Positions 16,298 to 26,082 of a stretch of 64,000 bases of DNA are shown piece after piece. The notes under the pieces are model-generated. The model was not told the DNA's origin. It was given only the letters and a program-made list of their open reading frames with translations, and made no database searches. Source of the stretch: Amorphus coralli DSM 19760 (GTDB lineage Bacteria; Pseudomonadota; Alphaproteobacteria; Rhizobiales; Amorphaceae). Within the stretch, counting starts at the first letter, position 1; every line of letters starts with the position of its first letter. The stretch is from the NCBI RefSeq assembly GCF_000374525.1, contig NZ_KB894574.1:400425-464424 (forward strand), given 5' to 3'. Both the position numbers and the translations under genes were made by a program.

Positions 16298-17833
16298 TCA
16301 CATGCCGGAAATGGCCTGCACGAGCGCGTCCTCGGTGACGCTCGCGGCGTCGAACTCGGCGGCGAGCCGGCCGTGATAGAGCGCCAGGATCCGGTCGGAC
16401 ACGCCCAGCACCTCAGGCATCTCCGACGAGATGACCAGCACCGCGATGCCGCTTGCGGCGAGCCTGCGGATCAGCGCGTGGATCTCGGACTTGGAGCCGA
16501 CATCGATGCCGCGGGTCGGCTCGTCGACGATGAGGATCTCCGGCCTTGTGGAGAGCCACTTGCCGAGCACCACCTTCTGCTGGTTGCCGCCGGAGAGATT
16601 GACCACCGGCGTGCGCCAGCTCGGCGACTTCAGCGCCAAGCGCTCGGCATACTCGTCGTAGATCGCCTGCTCGGCGCCTCGATCGAGCCAGCCGGTGGCG
16701 GAGACGCCCTCCAGCTGGGCGAGCGACATGTTGTCCCGGCAGCTCATGCCGAGGACGAGGCCCTGCTCCTTGCGGCTTTCCGGGGCGAGCGCGATGCCGT
16801 GGCGGATGGCGTCCGGCGGCGAGGCGATCTGCACCACCTCGCCGTGGACGCGGATCTCGCCGGCGTCGGGCGTGCGCAGGCCGAAGATAGTCTCGGCGAT
16901 CTCGGTGCGGCCGGCCCCGATGAGGCCGTACATGCCGACCACCTCGCCCCGGCGCAGCGAGAAGGAGACGTCGCGGAAGAGATCGCCGCAGGACAGGCCC
17001 TTCAGCTCCAGCGCCACCTCGCCGATGGCGCCCGGGGCGGCGGCGGGCCGGCCTTCCAGCGAGCGCCCGATCATCAGCCGGGTTACCTCGTCCTCGGTGG
17101 TCTCCGCGGTCTTCAGCGTGCCGCTCACCTGGCCATCGCGCAGCACCGTGATGCGGTCGGAAAGGCGGAAGATCTCGTCCATCCGGTGAGAGATGTAGAC
17201 GATGCCGACGTCCTGCTCCTTCAGCCGCTCGATGATGTCGAAGAGGACGACCTTTTCCGCGTCGGTAAGCGAGGCGGTGGGCTCGTCGAACACAACCACC
17301 TTGGGCGTGAAGACGAGCGCGCGGGCGATCTCCACCATCTGCCGGTTGGCGATGGACAGCCGGTCGACCTTGTCGGAGGCGGCAAAGCGGCAGCCGAGCT
17401 GATCGAGGATGCGGCCGGCCCGGTCGAACAGGGTGCGCCAGTTGACGATGCCAAGCGCCGTCGTCGGCAGCGAGCCGAGGAAGATGTTTTCCGCCACCGT
17501 CATCTCCGGCACCAGCGACAGCTCCTGATGAATGAGGACGATGCCGCGCTTCTTGGCCTCCAGCGGGTTGGCGACCCGGATCGCCTCGCCCTCCAGGTGG
17601 ACCTGGCCCCGCTCGGCCTGGTGATTGCCGGCGAGCACCTTCATCAGGGTGGACTTGCCGGCACCGTTTTCGCCGAGAAGCGCGTGGACCTCGCCGTGGC
17701 GGACCTCGAACGACACGTCGTCGAGAGCCTTCACGCCGGGGAAGGTCTTGGTGACGCCGTCGAGCACCAGAAGCGGCGCTTTGGCCTTGAGGTCGTCGAG
17801 CTCGGACTGGGTGTGATGCGCAACAGGGGTCAC
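16298..17833 (-). CDS. Sugar ABC transporter ATP-binding protein, CUT2 (RbsA/MglA-like)
   Basis: The 511-residue protein contains two tandem ABC domains. The first has Walker A GENGAGKST and the second has the degenerate loop GLIGAGRTEI typical of RbsA and MglA, with the signature LSGGNQQKVVLGKWL and Walker B EILIVDEPTRGIDVG in the second half. It energises uptake of a monosaccharide or sugar alcohol together with the two permeases encoded just upstream. The GTG start overlaps the permease stop in a GTGA arrangement. The substrate is not evident from sequence. Confidence 0.94.
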   Translation of the reverse strand: MTPVAHHTQSELDDLKAKAPLLVLDGVTKTFPGVKALDDVSFEVRHGEVHALLGENGAGKSTLMKVLAGNHQAERGQVHLEGEAIRVANPLEAKKRGIVLIHQELSLVPEMTVAENIFLGSLPTTALGIVNWRTLFDRAGRILDQLGCRFAASDKVDRLSIANRQMVEIARALVFTPKVVVFDEPTASLTDAEKVVLFDIIERLKEQDVGIVYISHRMDEIFRLSDRITVLRDGQVSGTLKTAETTEDEVTRLMIGRSLEGRPAAAPGAIGEVALELKGLSCGDLFRDVSFSLRRGEVVGMYGLIGAGRTEIAETIFGLRTPDAGEIRVHGEVVQIASPPDAIRHGIALAPESRKEQGLVLGMSCRDNMSLAQLEGVSATGWLDRGAEQAIYDEYAERLALKSPSWRTPVVNLSGGNQQKVVLGKWLSTRPEILIVDEPTRGIDVGSKSEIHALIRRLAASGIAVLVISSEMPEVLGVSDRILALYHGRLAAEFDAASVTEDALVQAISGM

Positions 17834-18798
17834 AGCTTCAGCTCCTCCGCTTCGCGGCGCGACACGCGCTGATCGACGAACAGGACGGCAATGAGGATCA
17901 CGCCCATGACGACAAGCACGTAGAAGGCCGGCACCTGCATCAGGTTCATGCCGTTCCTGAGCACGCCGATGGTGAGAACACCGCCGAGCGTGCCGAGGAT
18001 CGAGCCCGATCCGCCGGCGAGCTTGGTGCCGCCGAGCACCACCGCGGTGATGGTCCAGAGCTCGTAGTTGATGCCGAGGTTGGGCGTGGAGGCGCCCATC
18101 TGGGTGGACAGCGTGATGCCGGCCAGCGCCGCGAAGAAACCCACCAGCACGAAGTTGGCCACCATGTGCCAGCCGACGCGGATGCCGGCATTCTGCGCCG
18201 CTTCCCGGTTGCCGCCCACGGCATACGCATTGCGGCCGTGCGAGGTCGACGTCATCAGCCAGTGCATGATCGCGGTGAACACGAGGAAGACGATGGCCAG
18301 CGTCGGAACCCCGGCCATCGACGACATGCCGAAGTCGGCATAGGCGAAGTTCATGGAGAAGAAGGACTGTTCCTGCGTGTAGAGGAACACCAGGCCCCGC
18401 ACGCCGATCATGGCGCCCAACGTGACGATGAAGGCGTCGACGCCGGTTTTCCAGACGATGACGCCGTTGAGGAAGCCGAGCGCCATGCCCGAGCCGAGCC
18501 CGACGGCCACCGCCGGCAGGATGCCGAGCTGGTCCTGCATGCCAACCGACAGGCTGGCAGCCAGCGCCACCACGGCGCCCACCGAGAGATCGATGTTGCC
18601 GTTGATCATGACCACCGTCATGCCGAGCGCGATGAGCCCGATGGTTGAGGTCTGGATCAGAATGTTGGTGAAGTTGTTCAGCGCCAGGAAATTGTCGGCG
18701 GCAAACGAGAAGAACACCACGCAGGCGATCAGGATCAGCCAGATCGGCGGCACGATCATCACCCGCCGCAGGCTGGTGTGAAGGGTGGAGGATGTCAT
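17830..18798 (-). CDS. Sugar ABC transporter permease, RbsC-like (second)
   Basis: The 322-residue inner-membrane protein has about eight to ten helices and the RbsC family segment GMTVVMINGNIDLSVGAVVA, plus AYAVGGNREAAQNAGIRV and VLGGTKLAGGSGSILGTLGG. It pairs with the neighbouring permease to form the channel of a CUT2 importer. The gene starts 11 bases after the upstream permease gene and its stop overlaps the ATPase start, so the three are one translational unit. Confidence 0.93.
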   Translation of the reverse strand: MTSSTLHTSLRRVMIVPPIWLILIACVVFFSFAADNFLALNNFTNILIQTSTIGLIALGMTVVMINGNIDLSVGAVVALAASLSVGMQDQLGILPAVAVGLGSGMALGFLNGVIVWKTGVDAFIVTLGAMIGVRGLVFLYTQEQSFFSMNFAYADFGMSSMAGVPTLAIVFLVFTAIMHWLMTSTSHGRNAYAVGGNREAAQNAGIRVGWHMVANFVLVGFFAALAGITLSTQMGASTPNLGINYELWTITAVVLGGTKLAGGSGSILGTLGGVLTIGVLRNGMNLMQVPAFYVLVVMGVILIAVLFVDQRVSRREAEELKL

Positions 18799-18808
18799 CG
18801 CCGCCCCC

Positions 18809-19825
18809 TCAGCTCGTTGTGGTGAACAGGCGGCCGCGCTTCGACGCCACGTCGAGCCAGACCGCGAGAATGATGACCACCCAGGTGACCAGCCACTGGG
18901 CGTAGTAGGGATAGCCCATCAGCAGAAGTCCGTTCTGGATGAAGCCCAGGATCAGAACGCCGATCACCGTCTTCGGGATGGAGCCGGAGCCGCCCAGCAG
19001 CGACGTGCCGCCGAGGATCACCCCGGCGAGCACCAAGAGCTCGTAGCCCTGGCCGACATTGTTCTGGCTGCCCATGACCCGGCTGCCGAGGATGAGGGCG
19101 GCGCAGCCGGTGGCCGCCGCCGAGATCAGGTAGGTGGAGAAGACGACCCGCGCGCGGCGCACGCCGGAGAAGGCGGAGGCCGTGGGATTGCCGCCCACGG
19201 CGAAGACGCGCCGGCCGAAGGTGGTGCGGGTGAGCACGATGTGGAGCGCCACAGCCAGCACCAGGAAGATCCAGGTCGGCACGGCGATGCCAAGCAGGAA
19301 GTCGCGGCCAAAGAAGGTGAACCAGGTCCCTTCCTGATCGACGATGTCGACATTCTGGCCGCCGGTATAGATCAGCGTCACGCCCTGGATCGCCGACAGC
19401 ATCCCGAGCGTCACGATCAGCGAGTTGAGCCGGGCGAAGCCGACGAGCAATCCGTTGACGGCGCCGACGGCAAGCGCGGCGGCGAACATGACTAGGATCG
19501 CGCCGGTGGGGCCGATCTTGTCGTGAAGGTCCACCACCAGGACCGTCGTGAAGGAGAGCAGCGACCCGACGGACAGGTCGAGATTGCCGCCGATCACCAC
19601 GATGGTGACGCCCAGCGCGATGGTGCCGATGATCGACACCTGCCGGAACACGGTGGAGACGTTGTCGAAGCTGGCGAACCGGTCGCTCGACAGCGAGAAG
19701 GCGACCAGGAAGAGGATGAAGGCGATCAGGATGCCCTGCGTCTGCAGGATCCGCCGAACATTCTCCCCGCTGATCAGCCGCTGCCGATCGCTGGACCGGC
19801 CGGCTTGCGCGTCGGCCTTGGCCAT
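18809..19825 (-). CDS. Sugar ABC transporter permease, RbsC-like (first)
   Basis: The 338-residue permease has the same family motifs as its neighbour: GVTIVVIGGNLDLSVGSLLS, FAVGGNPTASAFSGVRRARV and GVILGGTSLLGGSGSIPKT. A strong GGGGAGGAAA lies upstream of its ATG. It is separated from the SDR gene by a 329-base gap that contains three hairpin repeats, so expression of the transporter core may be uncoupled from the genes before it. Confidence 0.93.
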   Translation of the reverse strand: MAKADAQAGRSSDRQRLISGENVRRILQTQGILIAFILFLVAFSLSSDRFASFDNVSTVFRQVSIIGTIALGVTIVVIGGNLDLSVGSLLSFTTVLVVDLHDKIGPTGAILVMFAAALAVGAVNGLLVGFARLNSLIVTLGMLSAIQGVTLIYTGGQNVDIVDQEGTWFTFFGRDFLLGIAVPTWIFLVLAVALHIVLTRTTFGRRVFAVGGNPTASAFSGVRRARVVFSTYLISAAATGCAALILGSRVMGSQNNVGQGYELLVLAGVILGGTSLLGGSGSIPKTVIGVLILGFIQNGLLLMGYPYYAQWLVTWVVIILAVWLDVASKRGRLFTTTS

Positions 19826-19997
19826 TGTCGTTTCCTCCCCCTCCGCCCGGTCTTATGCCGGATTCGCGAAGGCCTCGGCGACCCCGGACGGGGCCGCGCC
19901 ATCTCGAGCGTTCAGGTCACGCCGCTTCCGTGGTTCGCGCGGGTTGGTGGGCGACCGGGAGCCGGTGCCCGCTCCGCGTGACTGTGTCGTCTTCGAC

Positions 19998-20154
19998 CGC
20001 GATCCCGGACGGAAAACCGCAAGAGCACTTTTCCTGGGATTGTTCTTTTCAGTCGCAATCGCGGACGGAAAACCGCAAGAGCACTTTTCCTGGGATTGCT
20101 CTTTTCAGTCGCAATCGCGGACGGAAAACCGGTTCCCACTTTTCCTGCGATTGC
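19998..20154. repeat. Array of three palindromic hairpin repeats (locus A)
   Basis: Three tandem units of about 45-55 bases share the core GGACGGAAAACC and CACTTTTCCTG. Unit 3 has perfect 8-base arms GCAATCGC (20111-20118) and GCGATTGC (20147-20154); unit 2 has GCAATCGC (20055-20062) and GGGATTGC (20092-20099); unit 1 is more diverged (19998-20043). GGAAAA and TTTTCC give an inner stem. The array ends at the SDR stop codon and lies inside the sugar operon. The same element recurs at 43.4-43.8 kb. The rest of the 19826-20154 gap holds nothing else I recognise. Confidence 0.85.
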
Positions 20155-20952
20155 TCAGACCAAAATCATCCCGCCGTCGATCATGATGCACTGGCCGGTC
20201 ATGTAGTCGGACGCACCCGACGCCAGGAACATCGCCGTTCCGACGATGTCGTCCGGCGTCGCCGGCCGGCCCATCAGGATGCCGGAGGAAAACTCCTCCA
20301 TCGCCTGGCCCGGCTTCTGCGAGGCGCCGATCTCCATCAGGTCCTCGTCGAGCTGGCGCCACAGCTCCGTGTTGACCACGCCCGGCGCGAAGCCGTTGAC
20401 GGTGATCTTGTGCTTCGCCAGATCGCGGGCGGCCGACTGGGTCAGCGACAGAACCGCGAACTTGGAGGCGCAGTAGGGCGCGACATTGTCGAACCCCTGC
20501 CGACTGGCGATGGAGCAGGTGTTGACGATCTTGCCGCCGTGGCCTTGCGCGATCATCTGCCGGGCCGCCTCCTGGGATCCGATCAGAACGCCCAGCCCAT
20601 TGATGCGCATGATGAAATCCCAGTTCTCCTCGGTCACGTCGAGGAAGTTCATGGGCTTGTTCACGCCGGCATTGTTGAACTTCACGTCGAGGGAGCCGAA
20701 GCGGCCGACCACCTCGTCGATCATCGCCTTCACCTGGTCGCGCTGCGTGACATCGACCTGAACGCCGATCGCGGTGCCGGAGGCGGCCCCGCCGGTCCGC
20801 TCGGTGGCGGCCGCGGCCACGTCCCCCACGTCGGCGCTCAGATCGCCGAAGCAGACATTGGCCCCTTCCGTCAGCATCGCGTCGGCAATGGCCCGGCCAA
20901 TGCCGCGACCGGCGCCGGTGACGATGACCGTCTTGCCCTCCATGCGTCCCAT
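20155..20952 (-). CDS. SDR family oxidoreductase
   Basis: The 265-residue short-chain dehydrogenase has the cofactor motif TGAGRGIG, NNAG at the adenine site, the catalytic serine in NTCSIASRQG and the YxxxK pair in YCASK. An acidic residue after the second strand (FGDLSADVGD) favours NAD(H). It lies between the solute-binding protein and permease genes of the sugar operon, so it probably oxidises the imported sugar or polyol. The ATG follows AGGGGAAC. A hairpin repeat begins immediately after its stop codon. Confidence 0.92.
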   Translation of the reverse strand: MGRMEGKTVIVTGAGRGIGRAIADAMLTEGANVCFGDLSADVGDVAAAATERTGGAASGTAIGVQVDVTQRDQVKAMIDEVVGRFGSLDVKFNNAGVNKPMNFLDVTEENWDFIMRINGLGVLIGSQEAARQMIAQGHGGKIVNTCSIASRQGFDNVAPYCASKFAVLSLTQSAARDLAKHKITVNGFAPGVVNTELWRQLDEDLMEIGASQKPGQAMEEFSSGILMGRPATPDDIVGTAMFLASGASDYMTGQCIMIDGGMILV

Positions 20953-21080
20953 GGATTGTTCCCCTGCAATTGGCCGCGCGACCGCTCCCGGCGGGCCGGC
21001 AGCGGACGCACGGGCCCGCTGCCGCTCTACGCGGTGTCAGACGTGATCGGGTGGATCGGTGGACAGCTTCGCCGCGCCGC

Positions 21081-22016
21081 TCAGAAGACCGGCTTGTCGA
21101 AGTCCTTCATGTTGTCCTGGGTGATCTTCGGCGTGTCGAAGTAGTTGAGCTTCGGCACGTCCTCGCCGGCGACCACGGCCTTGGCCGTCGCCAGGGCGTT
21201 CTTCGCGTCCTCGACCGGCGACTGGTAGACCGAGCCGTAATACTCGCCGCGGCCCATGGCCTCGTAGCCCACCGCGAAGTTGGTGGCGCCGATGAAGATC
21301 ACCCCGTCGGCCCGGTTGGCGGCCTTGGCCGCGTTCAGCGCGCCGACGCCCATGTTGTCGTCACCGGAATAGACGCCGTCGATGGTGTCGTACTTGGTGA
21401 GGAAGTTCTCCATCACCCGCTGCGACTTCTCGCGGTTCCAGTCGCCCGGCTGGGTCTCCAGGATCGTCACGTCCGGGCAGGCCTTGGCCAGCTCGTCCTC
21501 GAAGCCCTTCTGGCGCTCGATGGCGGTGGTGTAGCCCGGCTGGCCGGCGATCTGGACGATCTGGCCCTTCCCGTCCAGCGCGTCGCACATCATCTGCGCG
21601 GAATACTGGCCCTGGATGATGTTGTTCGGGCCGGAGAAGGCGGCGATGAACTCCTGGCCGGCATCGGCGATCTGGCTGTTGGTGACCACCACCGGGATGC
21701 CCTTCTGGTGGGCCTGGCGGACGATGGGCACCACGGCCTGGCCATTGGTCGGCCAGATCACGATGACGTCCACTTCCTTCTGGATGAGGTCCTGCATCTG
21801 GCCGATCTGGCGGGCGACGTCGCCGCCGGCATCGAGCACCACGGCCTCGACGCCCGGATCGGCCTCGGCCGCCTCGATGAAGGCCTTCTCGTAGGTCGTC
21901 TGATAGCTGTCGACGCCGACATTGTTCTGGGTGATGCCGACGGTGATCGTCTCGGCGAGCGCCGGGCCCGCGAGCAAGACGGACGCGGCCACGGATGCAA
22001 GCAGCGTGCGCTTCAT
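21081..22016 (-). CDS. Sugar ABC transporter substrate-binding protein, CUT2 (periplasmic-binding protein 4 fold)
   Basis: The 311-residue precursor has a clear signal peptide (MKRTLLASVAASVLLAGPALA) and the LacI-like binding fold of ribose and galactose binding proteins, with QIGQMQDLIQKEVDVIVIWP, GPNNIIQGQYSAQMMCDALD and VYSGDDNMGVGALNAAKAAN. GGGAGG lies five bases before the chosen ATG; the longer open frame to 22154 has no such site. It is the first gene of the operon and delivers the substrate to the two permeases. Two copies of an operator-like palindrome lie 80-140 bases upstream. Confidence 0.94.
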   Translation of the reverse strand: MKRTLLASVAASVLLAGPALAETITVGITQNNVGVDSYQTTYEKAFIEAAEADPGVEAVVLDAGGDVARQIGQMQDLIQKEVDVIVIWPTNGQAVVPIVRQAHQKGIPVVVTNSQIADAGQEFIAAFSGPNNIIQGQYSAQMMCDALDGKGQIVQIAGQPGYTTAIERQKGFEDELAKACPDVTILETQPGDWNREKSQRVMENFLTKYDTIDGVYSGDDNMGVGALNAAKAANRADGVIFIGATNFAVGYEAMGRGEYYGSVYQSPVEDAKNALATAKAVVAGEDVPKLNYFDTPKITQDNMKDFDKPVF

Positions 22017-22095
22017 GATGTCCTCCCATTGCGCGCGACCGTATCGACCGCGCCGTGTCTTTTTATCCGGCGTGCAGCGATCGCCGCCGGTGACA

Positions 22096-22153
22096 TGTCC
22101 AAGGTGGCACAGCCGCCGCCGGGCCGGTCCCGCGAATCTGTCCAAAATGGACA
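22096..22153. promoter_or_regulatory. Operator pair TGTCCA-N3-TGGACA upstream of the sugar operon
   Basis: A perfect palindrome TGTCCAAAATGGACA lies at 22139-22153, and a degenerate copy TGTCCAAGGTGGCA begins at 22096, 43 bases away (about four helical turns). The spacing and symmetry suit a dimeric regulator acting on the operon that starts at 22016. The regulator is not known; the fusion protein at the operon's end is a candidate. Confidence 0.5.
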
Positions 22154-22338
22154 TCGACCGGGAGGCGCCGACCGGTTTCGGCTGCAGCGCCAGGCTGTTG
22201 CGGCAACGGCAGGCAGCCGCGCTGCGTGCGGGCCGGACCCGGAAAAGCCCCGGAGTCGGGGACCCGGCGATGCTGCGCCGCCGACCGACGCACGCCTCGC
22301 TACCGGCACGATTCTGTAATCATTCCAATTATAATCAA

Positions 22339-22461
22339 TAGAACTTTCTGGAATTATTCCACTTCCGATCTTGAGGGCTTCGAAAAGATAGTGGTTGAGG
22401 CAACTTCTGTTCCGTTTTATTGCTCGGATCGAACCGAGTAGACAGTTTAGAACCGTTTTAT
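22339..22461. promoter_or_regulatory. AT-rich control region of the iron operon
   Basis: The gap 22017-22575 contains an AT-rich block unlike its surroundings. It holds TAGAACTTTCTGG (22339-22351), the palindrome TGGAATTATTCCA (22349-22361) and TTTAGAACCGTTTTA (from 22446). These resemble the TTTAGAA-type iron-control elements bound by Irr in Rhizobiales; the match is partial and the assignment tentative. Confidence 0.4.
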
Positions 22462-22575
22462 CTTGACGCCGCGGCCATTTATCGGGTGCGGAGATCGTCG
22501 ACGGGGTGCATGGGGCGATCAGCCTGCCGCCCACCGCCGCCGGCCGAGACGTCAGGCGCGACGGGGGACCAATCG

Positions 22576-23073
22576 ATGCGCCACGAGACCTGCGAAGCAC
22601 CGAGCAGCTACCTGGAGCGCCGGCCCGAACGGCTGGTGGTGGAAGGCTACCGCCGCTGGATGGCCGGCTACGAGACCGGCTCCATCGAGCCGTGGGAACT
22701 CGCCTGGAGCTACTACACGTCGGAACTCGGCGACGTGGAGGGGCGCCGCGCCGTGGCCGACCTGTCGAGCTTCGTGCGCGCCCTGCGCGGCTGCGCCCAG
22801 TGCCCGCTGCGCATCTTCCCCTACGGCGCCAAGAGCCTGTGCCGCGAGGAATGCCTCGCCGTGGGCCTGATCGCCGCCTGCCAGCACAACGACCTGACCC
22901 TGCGCGGCGGCTGCATCACCGCGCTCGGCGGCTGCCCGCGCTCCAACGAGATCGGCGAGGCGGCCGGCCGCTACGCGGCGACGCTGATGGAGCTCGGCCA
23001 GGCCCTGATGCCGATCCCGCCGGAGGTCATCGACGACATCGTCGGACGGCCCGCACACGCGCGGTTCCACTGA
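22576..23073 (+). CDS. Cysteine-rich protein at the head of the imelysin operon
   Basis: The 165-residue product has no signal peptide or membrane helix and is rich in cysteine in its middle: CAQCPLRIFPYGAKSLCREE, then CLAVGLIAACQHND, RGGCITALGGCPRSN. The CxxC pair and spaced cysteines suggest a metal or Fe-S centre, or a redox role. I recall similar unnamed proteins next to iron-regulated genes in Rhizobiales, but no function. It lies 35 bases before the imelysin gene and behind an AT-rich control region, so it is probably the first gene of the iron operon. The ATG at 22576 is the first start that leaves the promoter region free. Confidence 0.75.
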   Translation: MRHETCEAPSSYLERRPERLVVEGYRRWMAGYETGSIEPWELAWSYYTSELGDVEGRRAVADLSSFVRALRGCAQCPLRIFPYGAKSLCREECLAVGLIAACQHNDLTLRGGCITALGGCPRSNEIGEAAGRYAATLMELGQALMPIPPEVIDDIVGRPAHARFH

Positions 23074-23108
23074 CGGCCTCTATTTCCGGACTTCAGAAGG
23101 AGACTGCA

Positions 23109-24374
<1,266 letters not shown>

Positions 24375-24404
24375 CCTGACGGATTACTCCGTTCCACGCG
24401 AGCG

Positions 24405-24428
24405 ATGAGCGGGCCCCGGCCCGCTCAT
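24405..24428. terminator. Intra-operon hairpin
   Basis: Perfect 9-base arms ATGAGCGGG and CCCGCTCAT surround a 6-base loop, 31 bases after the imelysin stop. There is no T-tract, so it may attenuate transcription or stabilise the upstream mRNA rather than end it. Confidence 0.5.
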
Positions 24429-24504
24429 TCCGTTTCAGGAGCCGGCGGACGGGACGATTTGTCCCTGCGGCCGCCCGCCCACATCGAGTAGATTGCCGCC
24501 GATC

Positions 24505-26082
24505 ATGACCCGTTCGGCCCCGCCCCACCCGTTGCGCCACAGGCTCGTCCTGCCGGCCGCCTGCGCCCTGCTCGTGGCGGGCAGCGCCGTGCTGGCCGCC
24601 GCCGGATCCACCGCGCCCGGTCCGCTCCCCGGCCTGCCCACCACCCGCACCGACCTGACACCGAAGGACCGCGCCCGGGTGGAGGCCGTGACCCGGCCGG
24701 CGACCGCGTTTTCCGGGCCGGAGACCTTCGAGCGCATGTCGGGCGGCGCCGCCACCTCCACCGCGCGCGTCGGCATCAACTCCTTCTCCGACTTTTCCGC
24801 GAACCTGAGTTTCGAGGGCGAGCAGGACTTCAAGCTCGGCAACGGCCTGTTCAAGAAGGTCTGGGTGCCGTCGCCGTCCTCCACCCAGGCCTCCGACGGG
24901 CTCGGTCCGCTATACAACGCGCGCTCCTGCCAGCGCTGCCACCTGAAGGACGGGCGCGGCCACCCGCCGGCCGGCCCCGACGATGCCGCCACCTCCATGT
25001 TCCTGCGCCTGTCGGTGCCGCCGAAGACCGAGGCCGAGCACGCCGCGCTCGCCGCCCGCGACCTCGTGTTCATTCCCGAACCGACCTATGGCGGCCAGTT
25101 GCAGGACTTTGCCGCGCCCGGCATGCCCATCGAGGGCACCATGCGGATCGACTACGCGGAGATCCCGGTCACGCTTGGAGGCGGCGAGACGGTCAGCCTG
25201 CGCAAGCCCACCTACTCCGTCGCCGATCTCGGCTACGGCCCGATGGACCCGGACGTGATGCTGTCGCCCCGAGTGGCCTCGCCGATGATCGGGCTGGGGC
25301 TCCTGGAGGCGATCCACCCGGCCGACATCCTCGCCCACGCCGACCCCGACGACGCCGACGGCGACGGCATCTCCGGCCGGCCGAACATCGTGCGCGATCC
25401 CTTCACCGGCGACCTGACGCTGGGCCGCTTCGGCTGGAAGGCCTCGATGCCGGACGTCCGCACCCAGTCGGCCAACGCCTTTTCCGGCGACATCGGCATT
25501 TCCACGCCGGACGTCCCCGACCCGTGGGGCGACTGCACGGAAAACCAGGCCGAATGCATCGAACGGCCCACCGGCGTCCAGCACCGGCTTGGCGACACCG
25601 AGGCGCCGGACCCGATCATGGAGCTCGTCTCCTTCTACTCGCGCAACCTGGCCGTGCCGGCGCGGCGCGATGTCGACGACCCGGCGGTGCTTGAGGGCAA
25701 GCGGCTCTTCTACGAGGCCGGCTGCGCCGTCTGCCATGTGCCGAAATTCGTCACCCGCCGCGACGCGGAGCAGGAAGAGCTCCGCTTCCAGCTCATCTGG
25801 CCCTACACCGACATGCTGCTGCACGACATGGGCGAGGGGCTGGCCGACGGCCGGCCGGTTGGCGAGGCGAGCGGCCGGGAATGGCGCACCGCCCCGCTCT
25901 GGGGGATCGGACTGACGGAAACCGTCAGCGGCCACACCTTCTTCCTGCACGACGGCCGGGCGCGGAACCTGACCGAGGCGATCCTCTGGCACGGCGGCGA
26001 GGCGCAGGCCTCCCGCGATGCCTTCGCCGCCATGCCGCCGGATGACCGCGCCGCCCTGATCTCGTTCCTGGAGTCGCTCTGA
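24505..26082 (+). CDS. Di-haem oxidoreductase family protein (DUF1111)
   Basis: The 525-residue exported protein carries two haem c motifs, CQRCH (142-146) and CAVCH (407-411), with a signal sequence within the first 35 residues. The family is distantly related to di-haem peroxidases and is regularly found between imelysin genes; it may oxidise or reduce iron for uptake. Other conserved pieces are DGLGPLYNARS and HDGRARNLTEAILWHGGEA. The ATG at 24505 is preferred to an in-frame TTG at 24493. It overlaps the next imelysin gene by one base (TGATG). Confidence 0.92.
   Translation: MTRSAPPHPLRHRLVLPAACALLVAGSAVLAAAGSTAPGPLPGLPTTRTDLTPKDRARVEAVTRPATAFSGPETFERMSGGAATSTARVGINSFSDFSANLSFEGEQDFKLGNGLFKKVWVPSPSSTQASDGLGPLYNARSCQRCHLKDGRGHPPAGPDDAATSMFLRLSVPPKTEAEHAALAARDLVFIPEPTYGGQLQDFAAPGMPIEGTMRIDYAEIPVTLGGGETVSLRKPTYSVADLGYGPMDPDVMLSPRVASPMIGLGLLEAIHPADILAHADPDDADGDGISGRPNIVRDPFTGDLTLGRFGWKASMPDVRTQSANAFSGDIGISTPDVPDPWGDCTENQAECIERPTGVQHRLGDTEAPDPIMELVSFYSRNLAVPARRDVDDPAVLEGKRLFYEAGCAVCHVPKFVTRRDAEQEELRFQLIWPYTDMLLHDMGEGLADGRPVGEASGREWRTAPLWGIGLTETVSGHTFFLHDGRARNLTEAILWHGGEAQASRDAFAAMPPDDRAALISFLESL

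Noticed and set aside
15713..17872. A 719-codon plus-strand open frame across the ABC ATPase gene
   Set aside because: It is antisense to a gene with clear Walker and signature motifs; long antisense frames are expected at this GC content and the translation has no recognisable domain.
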